Assembly: GCF_017874035.1 (NCBI RefSeq)
Contig: NZ_JAGGKV010000006.1
Location: 186,001 to 250,000 of the forward strand
Direction of reading: 5' to 3'
Origin: Paenibacillus aceris
Lineage (GTDB): Bacteria; Bacillota; Bacilli; Paenibacillales; NBRC-103111
DNA: 64,000 nucleotides
Notes under the pieces: model-generated
What the model saw: only the letters and a program-made list of their open reading frames with translations
Told to the model about the DNA's origin: nothing
The model's database searches: none
Made by a program: the position numbers and the translations under genes
In this document: piece by piece, positions 43,284 through 51,077 of the stretch
Position numbering within the stretch: the first letter of the stretch is position 1
Layout of the letters: every line of letters starts with the position of its first letter

Positions 43284-43333
43284 AAAAAGGACTGTCCAGA
43301 GGTCAAATAAGACCTTCTGAGCCAGTCCTTTAC
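43284..43333. terminator. Bidirectional terminator
   Basis: AAAGGACTG pairs with CAGTCCTTT around an inner AGAGGTC/GACCTTCT stem, between the convergent HAD and DUF975 genes. Both sides have A/T runs. Confidence 0.8.
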
Positions 43334-43357
43334 GTTATTGCAGCTATTGCAATGCCC

Positions 43358-44146
43358 TTATTCCTCAGGCAGATTCAATTCAATCCTGCTGCATAGTCCA
43401 TCATACAGAGCCTGCCGGCGAAGAACCAAATAGAGCTCCGCTTTCGTAGAATGATCATACGGCAGCACGAACAGTATGCCAATACCGAATGGCAACGCAC
43501 CTAATATATACCATCCAAGAAAAGAGAGATCCAGGACAAACATCTTCCACTTCTGCCCGCTCGTCATCTCTTTACTAAGCTCGACCGCTCTCTTCGTGCC
43601 GATCTTCGGATTATCTCCTAGAATAAAGGGCACCATGCTGTAGGCATATGCCTTCACAATCCCCGGAATAATGAGCAGCAAAAACCATAAAAAGTTCAAA
43701 ACATTTTTCCAAAGCATCCCCTTAACAATGACTAAATATCTGCCCTTTTGAAAGGAATAGACAAGATAATTCATATTCACATCTTCATCGGCAGCCTGTT
43801 TAAAATATTGCATAACGCTCACTTCGAAGGGAGCTGTGACGAATATTTGAAAAGCAATCGATATAAGTATAACGAAGATTAACAGTAATATTGCACCGAT
43901 TATAACCGCAACGAATACCGGACTGTGCGAAACGTCCCCCCAACTGCCGTTATTACCGGTGAAGGGGAAGCTTACGGACGTCCCTCCGCCCGAATTATAT
44001 GAACAGCTCGATACTCCGCCGCTCAGCACCGCTAATAACAAGCTTACAAGAAAAGCCTTCCAGTAAGATGTTCGCAGTACTTGCTTTGCCCTTATCTTTA
44101 GTTCACTACGTGTCCACTCCAAGAAACCACCATCCATTTTCCACAT
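43358..44146 (-). CDS. DUF975 membrane protein
   Basis: This 262-residue protein has about five membrane helices and the DUF975 features: TRSELKIRAKQVLRTSYWKA at the start, VMQYFKQAADEDVNM, LWFLLLIIPGIVKAYAYSMV with the conserved PGI, and ALPFGIGILFVLPYDHSTKA at the end. Function is unknown. The true start is uncertain: 44146, 44137 and a TTG at 44125 are all possible and none has a strong ribosome-binding site. Two inverted repeats lie just upstream. Confidence 0.82.
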   Translation of the reverse strand: MWKMDGGFLEWTRSELKIRAKQVLRTSYWKAFLVSLLLAVLSGGVSSCSYNSGGGTSVSFPFTGNNGSWGDVSHSPVFVAVIIGAILLLIFVILISIAFQIFVTAPFEVSVMQYFKQAADEDVNMNYLVYSFQKGRYLVIVKGMLWKNVLNFLWFLLLIIPGIVKAYAYSMVPFILGDNPKIGTKRAVELSKEMTSGQKWKMFVLDLSFLGWYILGALPFGIGILFVLPYDHSTKAELYLVLRRQALYDGLCSRIELNLPEE

Positions 44147-44153
44147 ATTTACT

Positions 44154-44210
44154 ATCTATCGTACAATAGATTTCTCGAAAGTAGAACTCTAATCTAGTGA
44201 TTAGAGTTCT
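44154..44210. repeat. Two inverted repeats upstream of the DUF975 gene
   Basis: ATCTATCGTACAATAGAT at 44154-44171 is a near-perfect 18-bp palindrome, 8-25 bp from the first possible start. At 44183-44210 AGAACTCTAATC and its exact complement close on a 4-nt loop. Either could be an operator; the second could also be a hairpin in RNA. Confidence 0.6.
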
Positions 44211-44329
44211 GTGGGGCATGTCTCGGCACGCAGCCGAGCTTTGAATGATTCTCATCAGGTACTCTCCTCTTAACGCATACCTGCAACTAGCCGGTGCTTG
44301 GGACAATTTTGAGATCCGCACCAAATTAG

Positions 44330-44605
44330 GGAATTACATTCCCTTATTTGGGTAAAAAGCGAAACTTCGGCGGGTGAAGGGAAACTGTAGGGTCTTATTT
44401 CACCTCAATCCTCATCCAACTACCTGCCCCTTCTGTCGAAATAGCGGATCGTAGTTCCCCTCTATCTCCCAATAGACTGTTTTCCGCAAAATAGCGGAAC
44501 GTAGTTCCCCCTCTCTCTCCCAATCGGCTGTTTTCTGCAAAATAGCCTTCAATTCCCTCTATCTCCAAATGAGCAGTGTTCAGCAATATAGCTGAACCTA
44601 GTTCC
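44330..44605. repeat. 51-bp-unit inverted array, copy D (two forward, four reverse units)
   Basis: Forward units begin at 44330 (GGAAT) and 44380 (GGAAAC). Four reverse units end with GTTCC or ATTCC at 44454, 44504, 44552 and 44601; spacings are 50, 48 and 49 bp. ATAGCGGATCGTAGTTCCC and ATAGCGGAACGTAGTTCCC are the cleanest cores. This is the longest array of the five and the only one lying between genes of the same direction. No gene is seen in 44147-44685. Confidence 0.8.
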
Positions 44606-44651
44606 CCTGCCCGCGACTCCCCCAGACCAAGGACTATTAAATCTGACCCAT

Positions 44652-44677
44652 CAAAAAAAGGCACCCGAAGGCGCCTT
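44652..44677 (-). terminator. Terminator of PhyH gene B
   Basis: On the reverse strand a 7-bp stem AGGCGCC/GGTGCCT closes on a UUCG tetraloop and is followed by seven T residues, 10 bp after the stop. Confidence 0.88.
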
Positions 44678-44685
44678 CCCTATCC

Positions 44686-45459
44686 TCAAACAATTTTAAA
44701 TTCCGGTTTTACCTTCGTGAAATGCGGGTTTTTCCCTGTGACCATCAGACCCATACCCCAGTCAAAATGCGTATTCTCCGTCGGGAAGTCGCTCGGATCG
44801 CGGTATTGGAACAATACATTTCTTCGTGTTCTTGAACTGCGGTTAGATTCGGACCCGTGAATCGTCAAATAGTTAAAGAACAGCACATCGCCGGCTTCAG
44901 CAACACATGGCGTTCCTTCATTGATCGGGTACTCTTTATGATTCAAATAATGCTGGCCCACGTGCGGCAATGTACCTGAGCGGTGCGAGCCCGGAATAAC
45001 GCGCAAGCAGCCGTTTGCTTCATCCGCATCATCCAAATGCACGCTCGCTGCGAGCATTGTATGCTTCTCATGCGGGAAGTACGGATGATCCTGATGCATC
45101 GGGAAAGCAGCGCCGTTTTCCGGCGGTTTTACGAGCATTTTTGAGTGGTGAAGCAGCACGTTGGGCCCGATGATTTGCTTCAGCACGGCTGCCATATTCG
45201 GATGAATCACGGCTCTCATAAACGCGGCATCGTGATAATGCACATCGTGAAACCCTTTTAAGACAAGCTTTTTCAACTCTTCAGCCGGAAGGAAATCTCC
45301 TTTCCATTGATGATTATAGTCTGCCTTAGATTCAGCTGCGCGCTGAATGACTTCCTCTACAGCTTGTCTCATTTCCTCTACTTCCTGCTGATTGAATACC
45401 CCTTTTACGAGTAAATACCCATTTTCTTTATAAAATTCTACATCCTCACGCGTAATCAT
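44686..45459 (-). CDS. PhyH-family Fe(II)/2-oxoglutarate dioxygenase (module B)
   Basis: This 257-residue enzyme has the metal triad His122, Asp124 (FPMHQDHPYF) and distal His201 (LTIHGSESN), with Arg212 or Arg213 for 2-oxoglutarate. AASVHLDDADEANGCLRVIPGSH is the classical PhyH strand and gives the best match to ectoine-hydroxylase-like and other small-molecule hydroxylases. The substrate is unknown. The start at 45459 has GGAGG 8 nt upstream; the longer frame to 45474 includes that site. It is divergent from an AraC gene. Confidence 0.9.
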   Translation of the reverse strand: MITREDVEFYKENGYLLVKGVFNQQEVEEMRQAVEEVIQRAAESKADYNHQWKGDFLPAEELKKLVLKGFHDVHYHDAAFMRAVIHPNMAAVLKQIIGPNVLLHHSKMLVKPPENGAAFPMHQDHPYFPHEKHTMLAASVHLDDADEANGCLRVIPGSHRSGTLPHVGQHYLNHKEYPINEGTPCVAEAGDVLFFNYLTIHGSESNRSSRTRRNVLFQYRDPSDFPTENTHFDWGMGLMVTGKNPHFTKVKPEFKIV

Positions 45460-45548
45460 CGTCCATTCCTCCATCTCAAATCTTGATTCTAAACCGCTTT
45501 CTTATCTATAATTATAGGGAATAAGAACGTGTTATGTCTTTTTCTGCA

Positions 45549-45577
45549 AAGGACAGATTTTTGCAAAATAAGGACAT
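45549..45577. promoter_or_regulatory. Direct repeat at 21-bp spacing in the PhyH/AraC region B
   Basis: TGCAAAGGACAGATTT and TGCAAAATAAGGACATTT share AAGGACA, at 45549 and 45570, exactly 21 bp apart. The pair lies about 50-80 bp before the AraC start. Confidence 0.5.
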
Positions 45578-45627
45578 TTATAACTTTGGGGATGATAAGG
45601 ATGTATTTGTGCAAGGAGACCAGCTCC

Positions 45628-46470
45628 ATGCTGAATGAGGTCGTAACCGTCATTAACGGACCTGCGGCTTGCTTCAAAATTCAATATTGGGGGATTGACC
45701 CCTGCTTGTTCGACAACCAGCCACATAAACATTCCTTCTTTGAGATCTGCTATGTCATCAGCGGTGAAGGCGAATATACGGAGGAAGGCACCTTATACCC
45801 GCTGCGGGCAGGCACGCACTTTTGCTCACGGCCGGGGATTACGCATCAAATTCGAACTACAAAGGGTCTTTTTATTTGTTACGTTGCCTTTGAATTGGAT
45901 GAATCGCAAAGCGATGAGACGATGCGGGATGCTTTCAATGGGCTTGCGGCGCATGCCGAGGTTTGCATATATGACGGGGATCATCACCCGACTGCTCACT
46001 TGTGGAAATCAATGCTAATGCGCGAAGGCGCTGGCACCCTACCGGCTACAGCCATTCCATCGTTAGCGTACACGCTCCTTGTATCCTTTTTGGGCTTATT
46101 CGGAAAAGACACAGGCCATCCTTTTGTTCACCGGAAAAATACGAATTTGCTGCTGCAGCGCGCAAAGCTGTATATCCGCGACAATTTGTCTCAGCCTCTT
46201 CATCTTGGCGATGTAGCCGGATATCTTAATGTGTCAGAGCGTCACTTATCTCGCCTGTTCTCAGAGGGAATTCATGAAACTTATACCGACTTCATCCGCA
46301 GTGAACGCATACGCCAAGCAGCACACCTGCTGCTGACAAGCGAGCTGCCGATTAAAGAAATTGCCGAGGCCACCGGCTTTTCTTCCGTCCATTATTTTAC
46401 CCAGACATTCAAACACGAAAAAAAACTACCCCCAGGCAGGTTCCGCAAACAGGAACAGACTGGCAGGTAG
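45628..46470 (+). CDS. AraC-family regulator of PhyH module B
   Basis: This 280-residue regulator has an N-terminal cupin domain (PHKHSFFEICYVISGEGEYT, then FCSRPGITHQI) and a C-terminal double helix-turn-helix (LHLGDVAGYLNVSERHLSRL, then IAEATGFSSVHYFTQTFKHE). AAGGAG lies 9 nt before the ATG at 45628; frames to 45600 and 45529 have poorer sites. Its 3' end overlaps the terminator of the convergent PhyH gene C. Confidence 0.88.
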   Translation: MLNEVVTVINGPAACFKIQYWGIDPCLFDNQPHKHSFFEICYVISGEGEYTEEGTLYPLRAGTHFCSRPGITHQIRTTKGLFICYVAFELDESQSDETMRDAFNGLAAHAEVCIYDGDHHPTAHLWKSMLMREGAGTLPATAIPSLAYTLLVSFLGLFGKDTGHPFVHRKNTNLLLQRAKLYIRDNLSQPLHLGDVAGYLNVSERHLSRLFSEGIHETYTDFIRSERIRQAAHLLLTSELPIKEIAEATGFSSVHYFTQTFKHEKKLPPGRFRKQEQTGR

Positions 46471-46474
46471 TTTG
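46418..46474 (-). terminator. PhyH gene C terminator inside the AraC B coding end
   Basis: On the reverse strand AAACTACC and TGCCAG pair with CTGCCTGG and GGTAGTTT, then eight T residues follow. The hairpin is encoded by the last 17 codons of the convergent AraC gene. Confidence 0.82.
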
Positions 46475-46479
46475 ATTTC

Positions 46480-47322
46480 CTAAGAACGGCTGTAAACCAA
46501 TGGATTCAGCGCCGTCGCCGCCAAATCGCCGGGCTGAGCGCCGGGGAACCACGTTTTCAAATCGCTCTCACGCGCTTTACTATCCGGCTGTGCAATGCGC
46601 AGACCGTCGGCATAATAGATGATTGTCATTACCTTGCGCATCGAGTCTGTAGGGTTCCCAGGCGCGCTGTGCAGCGTCCACCCGGCATGAAAGGTCGCAT
46701 CTCCGGCCTCCATAGCCCCGTGAGACATCGTTTCGAAGCCTTTGCCCTCAATATAACCGGCTAATGTGCGATGCGATTCATCGGAAATAACCATTTTGTT
46801 AATGTATCCCATCCGTTGGGACTCGGAGGCAAACGTCATGGATCCAACCTCTTGTGAAATCGGAACCAGCGGCATCCACATTGTGATCGTTTTATCTGTA
46901 TCCAGCGGCCAATAGATTTGGTCCTGGTGCCATGGTGTGTGACCTCCGTGAGGTTCTTTATAAAGGGCCTGATCATGGTAAATTCGCACGCCTTCAACGC
47001 CCATCAATTCCGCGGCGATTTTGGCAAATCGTTTCGCCAGCACGAACCGGCGGACGGCTTCGCTTTTCTCCCATAGGTTCGAGATTTGAATAAACGCCTT
47101 CCCATACGTATCCCGCTGCTCCAACGGCTTGTTGTGATAATTCAGCTCCTTCACCAGATCTGAAATAATCGGTTCATAAGAATCGATTTCGGATGAGCTC
47201 GCCGCCTGCTTAATCAGAATATGCCCTTTCTGCTGGTAGCTTGCAATTTGCTGCTCCGATAACGGATAGCTTTCTTCCAATGAGGGTAACGATAGGATAT
47301 GGTTTGTCTCCTGCATGCTCAA
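46480..47322 (-). CDS. PhyH-family Fe(II)/2-oxoglutarate dioxygenase (module C)
   Basis: This 280-residue enzyme has the metal triad His132, Asp134 (PWHQDQIYWP) and distal His218 (GWTLHSAPGN), with Arg229 for 2-oxoglutarate. TITMWMPLVPISQEVGSMTF is the PhyH strand. It is clearly a different subfamily from genes A and B. The substrate is unknown. The start is a TTG at 47322 with GAGGTGA upstream; an ATG two codons later has poor spacing. It is divergent from AraC C and convergent with AraC B with only 9 bp between them. Confidence 0.88.
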   Translation of the reverse strand: MSMQETNHILSLPSLEESYPLSEQQIASYQQKGHILIKQAASSSEIDSYEPIISDLVKELNYHNKPLEQRDTYGKAFIQISNLWEKSEAVRRFVLAKRFAKIAAELMGVEGVRIYHDQALYKEPHGGHTPWHQDQIYWPLDTDKTITMWMPLVPISQEVGSMTFASESQRMGYINKMVISDESHRTLAGYIEGKGFETMSHGAMEAGDATFHAGWTLHSAPGNPTDSMRKVMTIIYYADGLRIAQPDSKARESDLKTWFPGAQPGDLAATALNPLVYSRS

Positions 47323-47379
47323 CTGGGATCACCTCGATTTGTATAATTACAGTTTTATTATAGTGGCAGCCCTCTTCTA

Positions 47380-47415
47380 AATCTTTGTCAAACAAGGTTA
47401 TATTATTGTCAAAAA
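47380..47415 (-). promoter_or_regulatory. Direct TTGACA repeat before PhyH gene C
   Basis: On the reverse strand TTTGACAATAA and TTTGACAAAGA place TTGACA twice, 21 bp apart, with a TATAAT-like element near 47354-47360. One copy may be a -35 box and both may be contacts of the AraC regulator. Confidence 0.45.
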
Positions 47416-47443
47416 CAACTGGATTCAGAGGCCATGAGAGCCT

Positions 47444-47499
47444 TACAATAAGAGTCGTACAATAAGAGTTGTACAATAGGGATCGTACAATCTTAATCG
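47444..47499 (+). repeat. 14-bp tandem array with four TACAAT boxes before AraC C
   Basis: Four 14-bp units start at 47444, 47458, 47472 and 47486: TACAATAAGAGTCG, TACAATAAGAGTTG, TACAATAGGGATCG and TACAATCTTAATCG. Every unit begins with a -10-like TACAAT. The array ends 15 bp before the ATG and abuts the ribosome-binding site GGAAAGGA. Confidence 0.8.
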
Positions 47500-47514
47500 C
47501 GGAAAGGACCTCAC

Positions 47515-48393
47515 ATGCTGAGCAATTTATTAAAACAACATCCCATCGTTCCTTTCGTTAGACAAAGCGACTTTGCCGTGCGTAAACCTTGGACTTCCCC
47601 GGAGCGCAGACTGCTTGATTATTTATTAGTTTACATCCAAGAAGGCACCTGTTCTTTCCGGATAGATCATCAAACGCATTCATTTACTGCGGGTCAATTT
47701 TGTCTAGTGCAACCGGGCAGCTTGTTGTACTTGGAAGGATTAACGAACACCGTTACGCCATATATTCATTTTGATCTCTGTTTTAACACCGAGCGTGAGA
47801 ACAGCTTTCCCACCAGGCCGGGACAAATTGATTTATCCGCTTATATGCATCTGATGCAGCCAACGATCAAAGATTTGTACGGTATCGATCTACCTGTGCA
47901 TGTTCTCCCCTCCAAACCATTAAAACTGAAAGAAACGCTCTTGCAGGTTATCGAGCAGGCCGAGCAGCAGGACCCGCTGATACAGCTCAAAACCCAGCAT
48001 CTAGTAACGGAAATCATCATTTCCTTATTAGAAACCTATTATCAACAACCATACGCGTCTGCACATACATTCGACTGGATTACATCATACTTTTCACATC
48101 ATTTAAGTGATCCCATCACCTTAGAGGACATGGCGGCTCGAGCCAATCTGTCGATTTCCAGATTCAGCATCATGTTCAAACAGCGTTACGGCATTTCCCC
48201 TCACCAATATTTGATGAATATGCGAGTGAATCATGCAAAAGAGCTTCTCACAAACACAGATCTGAGCCAAGAATCAATAGCCAGCTATTGCGGTTTTGCA
48301 GACCTTCACCATTTTTCCAAAACCTTTAAGAAACGTACCGGACTTACACCCGGCGAGCATAAAAAAAGAAAAATCCCCTTCAGCCGAGCCTAA
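47515..48393 (+). CDS. AraC-family regulator of PhyH module C
   Basis: This 292-residue regulator has an N-terminal cupin-like domain (LLVYIQEGTCSFRIDHQTH, then FCLVQPGSLLYLEG) and a C-terminal helix-turn-helix pair (LEDMAARANLSISRFSIMFK, then IASYCGFADLHHFSKTFKKR). GGAAAGGA lies before the ATG. The 14-bp tandem array immediately upstream should set its transcription. The final codons form half of a bidirectional terminator. Confidence 0.88.
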   Translation: MLSNLLKQHPIVPFVRQSDFAVRKPWTSPERRLLDYLLVYIQEGTCSFRIDHQTHSFTAGQFCLVQPGSLLYLEGLTNTVTPYIHFDLCFNTERENSFPTRPGQIDLSAYMHLMQPTIKDLYGIDLPVHVLPSKPLKLKETLLQVIEQAEQQDPLIQLKTQHLVTEIIISLLETYYQQPYASAHTFDWITSYFSHHLSDPITLEDMAARANLSISRFSIMFKQRYGISPHQYLMNMRVNHAKELLTNTDLSQESIASYCGFADLHHFSKTFKKRTGLTPGEHKKRKIPFSRA

Positions 48394-48415
48394 TCGCTCG
48401 AAAAAAGGGGATTTC
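48370..48415. terminator. Bidirectional terminator overlapping the AraC C stop
   Basis: AAATCCCCTT at 48371, inside the AraC coding end, pairs with AAGGGGATTT at 48405 around an inner GAGC/GCTC. A-rich and T-rich flanks serve both this gene and the convergent oxidoreductase. Confidence 0.75.
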
Positions 48416-48443
48416 TCGCCTATTTCCTGGGAAATAGTTGAAA

Positions 48444-49526
48444 TTAGTCGAAGTACACAGCTTTGCCTGTTCTGGCCGACTCGTAAATTGCTTCTAAAAT
48501 CTCAGAAACAACACATGCTTGCTCCGGTGTAACAACCGGATCTGTATCATTTTCAATCGCCTGAATCCAGAAGCGCATTTCCAAATCAGGCGCACTTTCC
48601 GTTTCGCCGTCATAGAACGCAACGCCGCCGGCTTTCAGCTCAACCTCTGTTGTGAACAAGCGGCTGTGCTTCTCACCGTTAATGCGAAGACCATTTTTCA
48701 TGTCAGCGCCGCCTTCTGTTCCGCTGAGCGTGCATTTCGCTTCATCCACTTCAAGTGTATTCAGCGCCCAGCTTGATTCCAGAATAATGGTCGCGCCATT
48801 TTTCATCGTAATCATACCGAATGCGGAATCTTCCACCGTGAACTTGGAAGGATCCCATGGACCCCATGCATTTGCCGCATTTTCGCGTTGGGACAACTTA
48901 TGATAAGAAGTACCGAGAACGACTTTCGGCTCATAGTTGTTCATCATCCATAGTGTCAAATCGAGCGCATGCGTACCGATATCGATCAACGGACCTCCGC
49001 CTTGCTTCTCTTCATCAAGGAAAACTCCCCATGTAGGTACCGCGCGGCGGCGAATAGCATGAGCTTTGGCGAAGTAAATGTCACCAAGCTCACCTTCCGA
49101 GCATAACTGGTGCAAATGCTGGCTGTCGCTGCGGAATCGATTGTTGTAACCGACGGTCAATTTTTTACCTGTACGTTTCGCTGCTTCCACCATACGGCGA
49201 GCATCTTCGGCTGTTTTCGCCATCGGCTTCTCGGACATAACATGCTTGCCGGCCTCCAGAGCCGCAATCGTAATTTCCGCATGCGAGTCATTTGGCGTAC
49301 ATACGTGAACGATGTCAATGGAGCTGTCTTTCAGAACCTCGCGGTAATCTTCATAGACGCGGGCTTCGCCTTTTCCATACTTGGCAGCAGCCTCTTGTGC
49401 TTTCTCAGAAATAATATCACAAAAAGCCACCATTTCTACATTCTTCAATTTGTTTAAACTTGGCATGTGTTTGCCGTTCGCAATCCCACCACAGCCGATA
49501 ATCGCAATCCGATACGTTTTGGACAT
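48444..49526 (-). CDS. Gfo/Idh/MocA-family oxidoreductase
   Basis: This 360-residue NAD(P)-dependent dehydrogenase has the Rossmann motif IAIIGCGGIANGKH, the acidic residue in VAFCD, the EKP motif (GKHVMSEKPMAKTAEDA) near residue 95, and the catalytic-region segment GGGPLIDIGTHALDLTLWMM. A sugar or inositol-like substrate is expected but not determinable. AAGGAGG lies 6 nt before the chosen ATG (49526); the frame to 49589 is unlikely. It is a single-gene unit, unrelated in position to the similar gene at 3.4 kb. Confidence 0.9.
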   Translation of the reverse strand: MSKTYRIAIIGCGGIANGKHMPSLNKLKNVEMVAFCDIISEKAQEAAAKYGKGEARVYEDYREVLKDSSIDIVHVCTPNDSHAEITIAALEAGKHVMSEKPMAKTAEDARRMVEAAKRTGKKLTVGYNNRFRSDSQHLHQLCSEGELGDIYFAKAHAIRRRAVPTWGVFLDEEKQGGGPLIDIGTHALDLTLWMMNNYEPKVVLGTSYHKLSQRENAANAWGPWDPSKFTVEDSAFGMITMKNGATIILESSWALNTLEVDEAKCTLSGTEGGADMKNGLRINGEKHSRLFTTEVELKAGGVAFYDGETESAPDLEMRFWIQAIENDTDPVVTPEQACVVSEILEAIYESARTGKAVYFD

Positions 49527-49660
49527 CATAATCCTCCTTATGCTATGTAAACACACTATGCTTCTAACATTTGTTCTTAGTTGGCACACTATAAGAGTAT
49601 ACCAAAATCAAAATAAAATAAAATTTCGGATCAGGCTATAAATGTATCCGATTGTGACAT

Positions 49661-50950
49661 CTAACGCCTTAAGTTCTTCTTCATTTCAATTTTACGGATC
49701 CGGTGGTCATCTCTTTCGCGGACGATGAACGTCCATGCTTCATTTGTCCACTCTTCGCCAACTTTCAGTTCCGGCTGCTTGCTGTATAGCCAACCGCCAA
49801 TAGAGTCCACATTCTCATCATGGATGTCAGTTCCTAATCGATAATTAATCTCGTTGATGAGGACGACTCCTTCGACTAAGAAATGATTTTCGCCGATCGA
49901 TTCTATTTCTTTCGTTTCATCTTTATCAAACTCATCCCGAATTGCTCCGACAATTTCTTCAAGAATGTCCTCGATCGTGATTAATCCCGACGTTCCGCCG
50001 TATTCATCCAGAAGCAGAGCGATGTGAACATTTTGCTGCTGCATCTTCTTGAGCAGAACTTTTACGAGCATGCTATCCGGAACCGTCATCATCGGTTGCA
50101 GCAAATTATGTAAATCAAAGTCTGGATCATCGTAGTAGCTCAAGAAAAACTGCTTCGTATTAACGAAGCCGATGATATGATCTTTGCTCCCTTTAGCGAC
50201 GGGAAATCGCGTATATTTTTCAGTCGTAATAATGTTCATGTTCTCTGCTAGCGATTTATCTGCATACAGACAAATCATATCCGTACGAGGCACCATGATC
50301 TCACGCGACAACAACTCATCGAACGAAAAGATTCGATTGACGTAGCCGAACTCCGTCTTATTAATTTTCCCACTCATATAGCTGTCTGATAAAATAATAC
50401 GAATTTCCTCTTCGGAATGGGCTTCTTCATGCTCTTTTGCCGGCTTCATGCCAAATGCTTTGATAAGCTGGTTCGCCGACCCGTTCAATATCCAAATAAA
50501 AGGGTACATGATTTTATAAAAATAAATAATGAATGGCGCGGTAAAAATGGAAATCGCTTCTGCTTTTTGGATCGCCAGCGTTTTGGGAGCCAGTTCACCA
50601 AGCACAACGTGAATATAGGTTATGGAGACAAAAGCAATTGTAAAGGATAGAAAATGAGATACACTTTCCCCTGCGCCAATCCATGAGAATAAGGGATGGA
50701 GAATCTTCTCAACTGTCGGTTCGCCAAGCCAACCAAGTCCTAAGGCGGTAATTGTAATACCTAACTGACAAGCGGATAAATACCCATCCAAATTGGAAAC
50801 AACCGTTTGTACAGCGCCGGCATTTTTTTTGCCTTCTGCCACCATTTGGTCTACACGGCTTGGCCTGATTCGAATAACAGCAAATTCTGTCGCAACAAAA
50901 AAAGCAGTTAGTAGGATGAGGAGTGCGATTAACATCAGATTAATTAGCAT
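49661..50950 (-). CDS. CNNM/CorC/HlyC-family membrane protein
   Basis: This 429-residue protein has an N-terminal DUF21 (CNNM) domain with about four helices (LIALLILLTAFFVATEFAVI, then LGITITALGLGWLGEP), two CBS domains (around residues 215-335; MVPRTDMICLYADKSLAEN, then LLDEYGGTSGLITIEDILEE), and a C-terminal CorC/HlyC transporter-associated domain (FLVEGVVLINEINYRLG). Relatives export magnesium or cobalt or sense divalent ions. Despite the haemolysin name in databases it is not a toxin. No partner gene is seen. Confidence 0.92.
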   Translation of the reverse strand: MLINLMLIALLILLTAFFVATEFAVIRIRPSRVDQMVAEGKKNAGAVQTVVSNLDGYLSACQLGITITALGLGWLGEPTVEKILHPLFSWIGAGESVSHFLSFTIAFVSITYIHVVLGELAPKTLAIQKAEAISIFTAPFIIYFYKIMYPFIWILNGSANQLIKAFGMKPAKEHEEAHSEEEIRIILSDSYMSGKINKTEFGYVNRIFSFDELLSREIMVPRTDMICLYADKSLAENMNIITTEKYTRFPVAKGSKDHIIGFVNTKQFFLSYYDDPDFDLHNLLQPMMTVPDSMLVKVLLKKMQQQNVHIALLLDEYGGTSGLITIEDILEEIVGAIRDEFDKDETKEIESIGENHFLVEGVVLINEINYRLGTDIHDENVDSIGGWLYSKQPELKVGEEWTNEAWTFIVRERDDHRIRKIEMKKNLRR

Positions 50951-51032
50951 ATGAACCTTCTTTCAAACTATTTTTTATCAATTTATAACCAGTATCTGCA
51001 TTAATTCAATCAGCTATGATTGTTAGAGTAAC

Positions 51033-51077
51033 AAAAAAAGCCCGGGCAACTGAATCATCAGCACCCAAGGCTCTTTT
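51033..51077 (-). terminator. phoP terminator
   Basis: On the reverse strand AGAGCCTTGGG pairs with CCCGGGCTTT, followed by T residues. The stem begins at the phoP stop. Confidence 0.78.

Noticed and set aside
44330..44605. The 51-bp units as a CRISPR array
   Set aside because: There are no unique spacers: the whole unit is repetitive and degenerate, orientation flips within each array, and no cas genes are present.
44686..47322. PhyH genes B and C as phosphonate hydroxylases (PhnY-like) because the phn cluster is close
   Set aside because: They have their own AraC regulators, lie beyond the convergent HAD and DUF975 genes, and no PhnZ-type HD oxygenase is adjacent; yfbR at 56.6 kb has nucleotidase motifs.
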